Positions 1 through 4,831 of a stretch of DNA of 7,007 bases are shown piece by piece. The translations under genes were made by a program, and so were the position numbers. The DNA is taken from contig MFAF01000109.1 of assembly GCA_001774505.1 (NCBI GenBank), positions 1-7,007 on the forward strand. The letters run 5' to 3'. The notes under the pieces are model-generated. The model saw only the letters and a program-made list of their open reading frames with translations. It was not told the origin of the DNA and ran no database searches. Within the stretch, counting starts at the first letter, position 1. Each line of letters starts with the position of its first letter. The stretch comes from Candidatus Coatesbacteria bacterium RBG_13_66_14 (GTDB lineage: Bacteria > RBG-13-66-14).

Positions 1-1688
1 CCCCGGAGCATCCGCTGGTGCGGCGCCTGGTCGAGGGGACGGAGCGTGAGGCCGAGGTCGGCGCCTTCGTGGACCGGGTGCTCGCCCAGGACCGCTTCCT
101 GCGCGCCGCCGACGAGACGGAGAAGGAGGGCGTCTTCACCGGGCGCCACGCGGTCAACCCCGTCAACGGCAGGCCGGTGCCCGTCTGGGTGGCCAACTAT
201 GTCCTTTTGGAGTACGGCACCGGCATCGTCATGGCCGTGCCGGCCCACGACACGCGCGACTTCGCCTTCGCCCGAAAATACGGCCTGGACATCATCCCCG
301 TCGTCATGCCCCCCGGGGAGACCCTGACGGCGGACACGATGGCGGACGCCTACGTCGAGCCGGGGGTTTTAGCCAATTCCGGACCCTTCGACGGGGATAG
401 ATCCGCCGAGGCGATGGACGGCATCGCCGACATGATGGAGGCCGGGGGGTACGGCCGCCGGCGGGTGAACTACCGCCTGCGCGACTGGTGCATCTCGCGC
501 CAGCGCTACTGGGGCACGCCGATTCCCCTCATCCACTGCGAGAAATGCGGCGTCGTGCCCGTGCCCTACGACGACCTGCCGGTGCTCCTGCCCCGTATCG
601 AGAACTTCCGCCCCAAGGGCCACCCGCCGCTGGCCGAGGCGGTGGACTGGGTTTTGGTAAAGTGCCCCAAGTGCGGCGGCGAGGCGCGGCGCGAGGTCGA
701 GACCCTGGACACCTTCGTGGACAGCTCCTGGTACTTCCTGCGCTACGCCAGCAAACCGGCGGACAGGCCCTTCGAAAAAGAAACCGTGGACCGCTGGCTG
801 CCCGTGGACACCTACATCGGCGGCATCACGCACGCCATCATGCACCTGATGTACGCCCGCTTCTTCACCAAAGCGCTGCGCGACGCGGGGATGCTCTCCT
901 TCTCCGAGCCGTTCACCCGCCTGTTCACCCAGGGCATGGTGACCCTGGGCGGCAAGGTCATGAGCAAGAGCCGGGGCAACACGGTGGGCATCGAGGACAT
1001 CGCCGGGCGCTACGGCGCCGACACCGGGCGGATGTTCACCCTGTTCGCCACGCCGCCCGACAAGGAGATGGAGTGGAGCGAGGAGGGGGTCGAGGGGGTC
1101 TACCGCTTCCTGGGCCGCGTCTGGCGGTTGTTCGACGGCCGCTGGCGGCTAGTAGACTTCGTGTACGATCCCGCGTCGCTCTCCGGGGCGCTCAGGGCGT
1201 TATACCGCAAACGGCACTCCACGGTGAAGAAGTTCACCGAGGACATCGAGCGCATCCACTTCAACACGGCCATCGCGGCCGCCATGGAGCTGGTAAACGA
1301 CATCTACGCCCTGGAGACCGGGGGGAGTATCCCCGACGGGGCGCACCCGGTCGTCGCCGCCTGCCTGCGCGACCTGGTGGACGTCCTGGCGCCCATCGCC
1401 CCCTTCATCTGCGAGGAGCTGAACGCGCGCTTCGGCGGGAAGGAATCGGTTCACGACCGTCCATGGCCGACGTGGGACGAGGCGGCCCTGGAGGTCGAGA
1501 CGGTGACCCTGGCGGTGCAGATAAACGGAAAAATCCGCGACCAGGTGGAGGTGCCGGTGGACTTGAGCGAGGAGGCCGTCCGCGAGGCCGTCCTGGCCAG
1601 CGAGCGGGTCCGGGTCTACACCGACGGAAAAAACCTGAAAAAGTTCATCGTCGTGCCGGGACGGCTGGTGTCCATCGTGGTCCAGTGA
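1..1688 (+). CDS. leuS: Leucyl-tRNA synthetase, C-terminal two thirds (5' truncated by window edge)
   Basis: Class Ia synthetase that charges tRNA-Leu with leucine in the cytoplasm. The reading frame is open from base 3 (reads PEHPLV, then the GTG at 18), so the true start and HIGH motif lie upstream; by comparison with E. coli LeuRS about 300 residues are missing. Counting the GTG at 18 as residue 1: the CP1 editing domain ends with [16 protein letters not shown] (67-82, D81 matching the conserved editing Asp); [16 protein letters not shown] at 155-170; two zinc-type pairs C174/C177 and C216/C219; the catalytic-core block [13 protein letters not shown] from 231; the class I signature as VMSKSRGN (314-321); then the anticodon-binding helical domain and a complete C-terminal domain ([14 protein letters not shown]). 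The leucine-specific insertion that E. coli and Thermus carry before KMSKS is absent: only a few residues separate TQGM from MSKS. The usual GG-x-EHA block reads GGITHA (269-274). Identity is certain. Confidence 0.98.
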   Translation, partial: PEHPLVRRLVEGTEREAEVGAFVDRVLAQDRFLRAADETEKEGVFTGRHAVNPVNGRPVPVWVANYVLLEYGTGIVMAVPAHDTRDFAFARKYGLDIIPVVMPPGETLTADTMADAYVEPGVLANSGPFDGDRSAEAMDGIADMMEAGGYGRRRVNYRLRDWCISRQRYWGTPIPLIHCEKCGVVPVPYDDLPVLLPRIENFRPKGHPPLAEAVDWVLVKCPKCGGEARREVETLDTFVDSSWYFLRYASKPADRPFEKETVDRWLPVDTYIGGITHAIMHLMYARFFTKALRDAGMLSFSEPFTRLFTQGMVTLGGKVMSKSRGNTVGIEDIAGRYGADTGRMFTLFATPPDKEMEWSEEGVEGVYRFLGRVWRLFDGRWRLVDFVYDPASLSGALRALYRKRHSTVKKFTEDIERIHFNTAIAAAMELVNDIYALETGGSIPDGAHPVVAACLRDLVDVLAPIAPFICEELNARFGGKESVHDRPWPTWDEAALEVETVTLAVQINGKIRDQVEVPVDLSEEAVREAVLASERVRVYTDGKNLKKFIVVPGRLVSIVVQ

Positions 1689-1757
1689 GCCGAGGGCACG
1701 GTTCCTGGCGGTGGCACACAAACCTCCTTGTTGACTTGTGAGTTACGACTTCCCTCA

Positions 1758-1767
1758 GAGGGAGAGG
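1758..1767 (+). promoter_or_regulatory. Ribosome binding site deciding the membrane-protein start
   Basis: The purine tract GAGGGAGAGG lies 3 to 6 nt before the ATG at 1771. It favours that ATG over the in-frame GTG at 1738, which would place this tract inside the coding region. Confidence 0.65.
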
Positions 1768-1770
1768 CCG

Positions 1771-2541
1771 ATGAACGAAGGGGAGAGGCGCTTCTCGTGG
1801 GGACGGACGGTCCTGGTCGTCGCCGTCTTTCTGGCGACCTGGGGGCTGTTGCAGTGGCTGGGACGGGCTCTGGGGGGGCGGGCCGACGCCCTGAACCTGG
1901 TCCTGTTCATGGTGCTCTACGTCGCCGGGGCGGGGATTTTACTTCCGCTGGTGGTTGGCGGAAGGACGGGTCTGCGGTTAAACGAGCCCCAGCGGGGCTG
2001 GAGGCCGTGGGTGGGGGCGCTGCTCGCGGTAATCGCCCTGGCGGTGGGGCTGTTGGGCTCCGGGGCTCTGGAAGTGTTAAGCGGAAAATTCCCGGGTTGG
2101 ATGATTTTCCTGAAATACATACTGCTGTTCCTGCCGATGAGCCTGGCCGTCAGTCTGGTTTTTTTCTGGCTCGTTCCGCAGGCGCTTATAAAAAAGTTCG
2201 GTTCAGGACCGTGGAGCACCCTGGCCGCCGTCGCCGCAGGCGGCGTGGTCAGTTTCCTCGGCTTCTGGGTGGACGGCCTGTTCGGCGACCCGGGTACGGC
2301 GCTAACCCTGGGTCTTTTAGGATTATTTTTCACAGCCGCCGTGATTCTTACAGGCTCGTTCTGGAAAATTTACCCGGCCTTCGCCGTGTTGATGCTGGCC
2401 AACACCCTGGTCGAGGGGAAATACCACGGTGAGAGCTGGTGGGCGCTTGCGATCGGTTTCACGGTGGCGCTGACAGCCTTGATAATCGGCGTGCGCGTCG
2501 GTCGGGCGGGAGAAGGTCCCACCGATTGTTCGAAGAGCTGA
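1771..2541 (+). CDS. Polytopic membrane protein, unknown function; possibly a degenerate CPBP-like protein
   Basis: A 256-residue inner-membrane protein with seven or eight hydrophobic helices, roughly at residues 12-31, 42-63, 80-98, 112-136, 149-167, 177-194, 197-214 and 222-242. The ATG at 1771 is preferred because a purine-rich Shine-Dalgarno (GAGGGAG/GGAGAGG, 1758-1767) sits just ahead of it; the frame is also open from a GTG at 1738, which lacks such a site. I do not recognise a family with confidence. The spacing of the fourth helix, a basic KKFG turn (141-144), the later TGSFWKIYP segment (194-202) and LANTL (209-213) recalls CPBP/CAAX-protease-like proteins, but the catalytic EExxxR pair and motif histidines are not present, so if related it is not an active protease of that type. 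It lies 82 bp after leuS and 10 bp before the flavodoxin gene, with which it is probably co-transcribed. Confidence 0.85.
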   Translation: MNEGERRFSWGRTVLVVAVFLATWGLLQWLGRALGGRADALNLVLFMVLYVAGAGILLPLVVGGRTGLRLNEPQRGWRPWVGALLAVIALAVGLLGSGALEVLSGKFPGWMIFLKYILLFLPMSLAVSLVFFWLVPQALIKKFGSGPWSTLAAVAAGGVVSFLGFWVDGLFGDPGTALTLGLLGLFFTAAVILTGSFWKIYPAFAVLMLANTLVEGKYHGESWWALAIGFTVALTALIIGVRVGRAGEGPTDCSKS

Positions 2542-2546
2542 AGGAG
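2541..2546 (+). promoter_or_regulatory. Ribosome binding site overlapping the upstream stop codon
   Basis: AAGGAG is placed 5 nt before the ATG at 2552. Its first base is also the last base of the TGA (2539-2541) ending the membrane-protein gene, a layout typical of translational coupling within an operon. Confidence 0.8.
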
Positions 2547-2551
2547 ATTTA

Positions 2552-3067
2552 ATGAAGGTTCTGATCGGTTACGCCACGGGTTACGGTTCGACAAAATCGT
2601 ACGCCGAAGTGATTGCCGAGGAGCTGACTCTGGCCGGGCACGGGACCGACACCCTTCCTGCCAGGGAGCTCAGAGACCTCGCGTCCTACGATTTCGTCGT
2701 CATCGGCGGGAGCGTCCGGGTGGGGCGATGGCTCGGTCCGGCCGTGAAGCTGGCAAAGTGGGTGGTGAAGGCGGGAAAAAGGCACGCCGTCTTCTTCTGC
2801 TGCCTCTCGGCCCGGAAAGAGGAGGGGAGGAAGCAGGTTTTCGGTGAATATCTGGCGAAGGTCAAGGAAAAGGTTCCCGGCCTGGCTCCCCTCGACGTCG
2901 GCGCCTTCCCCGGGATGGCCAACTACGAGGAGTACCGCTTCCCGGTGAAGGGGATCATGACCGGGATAGCCAAAAAGGAGGGGGTTGATTTCTCGGTGAA
3001 CCAGGATTACCGAGATCTGGAGGCGGCTCGGGAATGGGCCCGGGAGCTGGCCCGGCGGCTGGGGTAG
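2552..3067 (+). CDS. Flavodoxin-domain protein (HemG-like, Flavodoxin_5 type)
   Basis: A 171-residue soluble protein predicted to bind FMN and act as an electron carrier or flavin oxidoreductase. The N-terminal strand MKVLIGYATGYGST (1-14) holds the flavodoxin phosphate-binding loop (T9-GYGST-K15), and VVIGGSVRVGRW (49-60) is the second FMN loop after a hydrophobic strand. The later pattern, FFCCLSARKEEGRK (81-94) then GAFPGMANYEEY (117-128) and a DYRDLEAAREWA helix (152-163), matches the order seen in menaquinone-dependent protoporphyrinogen oxidase HemG and related single-domain flavodoxins (family knowledge). No other haem-biosynthesis gene is visible, so a specific protoporphyrinogen oxidase role is not supported. 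Length fits the family. It is probably co-transcribed with the membrane protein 10 bp upstream and is followed by a terminator hairpin at 3179-3204. Confidence 0.88.
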   Translation: MKVLIGYATGYGSTKSYAEVIAEELTLAGHGTDTLPARELRDLASYDFVVIGGSVRVGRWLGPAVKLAKWVVKAGKRHAVFFCCLSARKEEGRKQVFGEYLAKVKEKVPGLAPLDVGAFPGMANYEEYRFPVKGIMTGIAKKEGVDFSVNQDYRDLEAAREWARELARRLG

Positions 3068-3271
3068 ACCCTAAAAACCGTTCCCACCGGAAACCATGAA
3101 TGCTGCGTTTCCTCGACCGACCAGCGGGGCGGTAAAATGTCCGTGGTAACTTCTTGAACTGGAATTGCGGATAAACTACAAGGGGCTGAAGCCCCTTGCT
3201 TTTTACCGATGTAGTGGAATAACGTCACTCCAGCCGCGCTTAGGACATCCGGCAGGTCGCTTTTAAAAACT
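3068..3271. other. Intergenic region between convergent flavodoxin and fur genes
   Basis: About 200 bp with lower GC than the flanking genes. It contains the hairpin terminator described separately. Otherwise I see no convincing gene, tRNA or promoter; short frames crossing it have no recognisable protein character. Confidence 0.6.
3179..3204 (+). terminator. Rho-independent terminator after the flavodoxin gene
   Basis: A perfect 8-bp stem, CAAGGGGC (3179-3186) with GCCCCTTG (3191-3198), closes a TGAA tetraloop and is followed by C and five T residues (3199-3204). It is oriented to end rightward transcription about 110 bp past the flavodoxin stop. In the leftward direction the same hairpin is followed only by TAGTTTATCC, a poor U tract, so it is at best a weak bidirectional terminator for fur. 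Confidence 0.85.
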
Positions 3272-3733
3272 TCAGGAATCGGCCTTGCGCCCGCCACCAT
3301 TGCGGCAGTGCGAGCAGTAGCCGATTATTTCCAGGGAGTGGGAGACGTTCTCGAAGTCGTTCTCCCTGCATATCCTGTCCTGCAGCTTTTCCATGTCGGC
3401 GCTGCGGATCTCGATGACCCGCCCGCAGGAGCGACAGATGAGGTGGTCGTGATGCTCGGCGCCGATTTCGTAGTGCCGGTGTCCCTCGCCGAGGCTGGAG
3501 CATGTAAGGAGGCCGGTTTCAACCAGGAGGTCCAGGGTGCGGTAGACGGTGGCGCGGCTGACGTAAAGCGGCCCCTCGGTAAGCTCCTGGGCAATCTCTT
3601 CGGCGCTCGGATGACCACGATGCTCCCAGATGGCCCTGAGAATGGCGAGCCTTTCGACCGTGCAGCGGAGGCCGCGCAGGGAGAGGTATTTCCTCAAGGT
3701 GCGCTCGGCCTCTTCGTAGGTGGGGATGGCCAT
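3272..3733 (-). CDS. fur: Fur-family metal-dependent transcriptional repressor
   Basis: A 153-residue cytoplasmic DNA-binding regulator of the Fur/Zur/PerR superfamily. The N-terminal winged helix includes LRGLRCTVERLAILRAI (19-35), HPSAEEIAQEL (41-51) and the recognition helix SRATVYRTLDLL (59-70). The dimerisation half has the structural zinc site C100/C103 and C140/C143 and the HHDHLIC block (94-100). Aligned on these cysteines with Bacillus PerR, the regulatory-site positions are H41, E89, H95, H97 and E108; PerR has Asp at the two Glu positions, so this copy looks Fur- or Zur-like rather than peroxide-sensing. The start is set by GGGAGG (3740-3745, minus strand) 6 nt before the ATG. It is read divergently from the ECF S-component gene with a 129-bp gap holding a strong promoter and a likely self-operator. 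The exact metal (Fe, Zn, Mn) is not decided; fur is used as a family symbol. Confidence 0.93.
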   Translation of the reverse strand: MAIPTYEEAERTLRKYLSLRGLRCTVERLAILRAIWEHRGHPSAEEIAQELTEGPLYVSRATVYRTLDLLVETGLLTCSSLGEGHRHYEIGAEHHDHLICRSCGRVIEIRSADMEKLQDRICRENDFENVSHSLEIIGYCSHCRNGGGRKADS

Positions 3734-3748
3734 GGCGGACCTCCCAAA

Positions 3749-3773
3749 TGAGAATGTATCTCACCCACATTCT
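3749..3773. promoter_or_regulatory. Nested inverted repeats, probable Fur-family operator
   Basis: Two perfect dyads overlap here: TGAGA-N5-TCTCA (3749-3763, reading TGAGAATGTATCTCA) and AGAATGT-N9-ACATTCT (3751-3773). The first has the 7-1-7 layout of a Fur box and matches the enterobacterial consensus TGATAATNATTATCA at 10 of 14 specified positions. Together they cover the -10 element and predicted start of the fur promoter, the usual position for autorepression. Binding by this Fur protein is inferred from position and symmetry. Confidence 0.65.
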
Positions 3774-3797
3774 AGCGGCTTATTGCGATTTAGTCAA
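3769..3797 (-). promoter_or_regulatory. Sigma-70 promoter of fur
   Basis: On the minus strand, -35 TTGACT (3797-3792), a 17-nt spacer and -10 TAGAAT (3774-3769) each match the consensus at five of six positions. Start of transcription is expected near 3762, about 30 nt ahead of the fur ATG. Confidence 0.8.
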
Positions 3798-3815
3798 GCC
3801 GGTGAGGGATTTTAT

Positions 3816-3821
3816 TATAAT
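3816..3821 (+). promoter_or_regulatory. Candidate -10 box for the ECF S-component gene
   Basis: A perfect TATAAT lies in an AT-rich stretch (3811-3822) about 40 nt before the ATG at 3863. No good -35 is present at 17-18 nt (the place is taken by GTCAAG/AGTCAA, which is the fur -35 read backwards), so an activator or a weak promoter is likely. The two divergent promoters are packed back to back. Confidence 0.55.
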
Positions 3822-3862
3822 AACGGTCGGCTTAGAGTGGGAATGGAACCGAGGGAGGTCGG

Positions 3863-4396
3863 ATGCAGGTGAAGACGGCAATCTCGACTGTTGTGCCCTT
3901 CCAAGGGTGGAGGGCGATTCTGGCTAACATGGGGCTGTTGGCCTCGGCGCTCGTGCTTCCGGCGATGACCCATGTTCTCGATGCGCCGGTCAGGTGGCTC
4001 CTGCCCATGCATTGGCCCGTGATTCTGGCCGGATTGGTCTACGGCTGGCGCGGCGGCCTGGCGGTTGGGGCGCTGGCCCCGCTCGTGAGCTTTACACTTT
4101 CCGGATTGCCGTCGCCGATCATCCTGCCGGTCATGGTGGCCGAACTGGCAACATACGGTTTCCTGGCCGGGCTCCTTCGCGAAAGGTTCTCGTTGAACGG
4201 TCACCTCGCAGCCGGACTGGCCATCATCGCCGGCAGGCTTTCTTACATGGGGCTCGCCGCTTTGATGGTTCCGTATTCGGGAGGTTACTGGGATTACATG
4301 GCCGCGGCGCTCCTCCCCGGAGTCGCCGCTGGCGCGACGATGATACTGCTCCTACCGCCCTTGGCCCACCGGTGGGTGGACCGCGCCGTCACATGA
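3863..4396 (+). CDS. Putative ECF transporter S component (substrate-specific membrane subunit)
   Basis: A 177-residue integral membrane protein with about six helices (residues 19-37, 48-62, 64-82, 86-105, 114-135, 146-166), the size and topology of energy-coupling factor S components that capture vitamins or metal ions. The segment from LLPMHWPVILAGLVYGWRGG (46-65) through a LSGLPSP loop (79-85) to VAELATYGFLAGLLRE (92-107) matches the pattern of group II S components from my family knowledge (PMxxPVLLAG, LTGMPP, ELAxYGLxAG), some of which are linked to cobalamin or other vitamins. No EcfA or EcfT gene is in view, so it would share a module encoded elsewhere. The start is supported by GGGAGG (3853-3858) 4 nt ahead of the ATG. 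It diverges from fur, suggesting metal-linked control. The stop overlaps the 3' end of the opposite-strand XRE gene by 8 bp. The substrate is unknown. Confidence 0.75.
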   Translation: MQVKTAISTVVPFQGWRAILANMGLLASALVLPAMTHVLDAPVRWLLPMHWPVILAGLVYGWRGGLAVGALAPLVSFTLSGLPSPIILPVMVAELATYGFLAGLLRERFSLNGHLAAGLAIIAGRLSYMGLAALMVPYSGGYWDYMAAALLPGVAAGATMILLLPPLAHRWVDRAVT

Positions 4397-4655
4397 CCCT
4401 CTGAATCGCCGAGGAGATGTGCCGGTCCGTTCTGTCTTTCTGCGCCAGCATCTCCCCGCAGAGCTTCACTATGTCCATCTCCAGCCCCTGGGCCAGCCGC
4501 AGGATGTTCACCAGGGTGATGTTGCGCTCGCCCCGCTCGATGCTGCCGATGTAGGTCCGGTGCAGGCCGGCCCTCTTGGCCAACTGCTCCTGGGAAAGGC
4601 CGAGCCTCTGACGGTGACGGCGGACGGTCACGCCCAATGCCAGTTTATGGTTCAT
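4389..4655 (-). CDS. XRE-family helix-turn-helix regulator, controller-protein-like
   Basis: An 88-residue cytoplasmic protein that is nearly all Cro/C1-type DNA-binding domain. Helices 2 and 3 are SQEQLAKRAGL (21-31) and HRTYIGSIERG (32-42), followed by ERNITLVNILRLAQGLEMD (43-61). The R-TYI-x-x-IERG-x-RN-x-T/S signature is typical of restriction-modification controller (C) proteins and of related stand-alone regulators, which dimerise and control their own promoter (family knowledge). No methylase or endonuclease is visible, so an R-M role is not supported. The start is set by GAGGAG (4661-4666, minus strand) 5 nt before the ATG. It diverges from comM; the 176-bp gap carries a cluster of TGTCA half-sites that are its obvious candidate operators. 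Its 3' end overlaps the ECF S-component gene tail to tail by 8 bp, leaving no intergenic terminator. Confidence 0.9.
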   Translation of the reverse strand: MNHKLALGVTVRRHRQRLGLSQEQLAKRAGLHRTYIGSIERGERNITLVNILRLAQGLEMDIVKLCGEMLAQKDRTDRHISSAIQRVM

Positions 4656-4696
4656 CGGTTCTCCTCGGTTTTTTATATCCGCATACCGGGGGTCAA

Positions 4697-4753
4697 TGTC
4701 ATGACAGTATTAAAGTTACCGATGGCTGCTGACATAAACTGTCATCCGTGTCA
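4697..4753. promoter_or_regulatory. Cluster of five TGTCA/TGACA half-sites, candidate operator for the XRE regulator
   Basis: Perfect palindrome TGTCATGACA (4697-4706), spaced dyad TGACA-N5-TGTCA (4730-4744) and a further TGTCA (4749-4753). In addition ATGACAGT (4701-4708) and ACTGTCAT (4738-4745) form an 8-bp inverted repeat across the region. The cluster lies between the XRE start codon and the proposed comM promoter, whose -35 begins 16 nt beyond the last half-site. Symmetry is seen directly; which protein binds is inference. Confidence 0.6.
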
Positions 4754-4769
4754 GAGTTTTTACGTCGCC

Positions 4770-4798
4770 TTGCCCCGGGCGGGTGGCTCTGGTAAAAT
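4770..4798 (+). promoter_or_regulatory. Candidate extended -10 promoter of comM
   Basis: TTGCCC (4770-4775), a 17-nt spacer and TAAAAT (4793-4798) preceded by TGG (4790-4792, the TGn extended -10 form). Transcription would begin near 4805, giving a leader of about 27 nt before the ATG at 4832. Confidence 0.6.
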
Positions 4799-4831
4799 TG
4801 CTCCAATTCGTTATCCGCGGGGTTCAAGGCG

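Noticed and set aside
1731..1736. TTGACT as a -35 box ahead of the membrane-protein gene
   Set aside because: No -10-like sequence 16-18 nt downstream, and the space to the start codon is too short for a promoter plus ribosome site.
488..1741. 417-codon open frame on the plus strand
   Set aside because: Lies in another frame of leuS, which is unmistakable; Arg/Gly/His-rich shadow translation.
1738..1770. Alternative GTG start for the membrane protein, adding 11 residues
   Set aside because: No Shine-Dalgarno before it, while a good one precedes the ATG at 1771; the extra residues are polar and not membrane-like.
3007..3300. 97-codon minus-strand frame crossing the flavodoxin 3' end, terminator and fur 3' end
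   Set aside because: Spans a terminator hairpin and parts of two real genes; composition is not protein-like and no ribosome site was seen.
4389..4655. XRE gene as part of a restriction-modification locus
   Set aside because: The protein resembles controller proteins, but neither flank has a methyltransferase or endonuclease; stand-alone regulators share the same signature.
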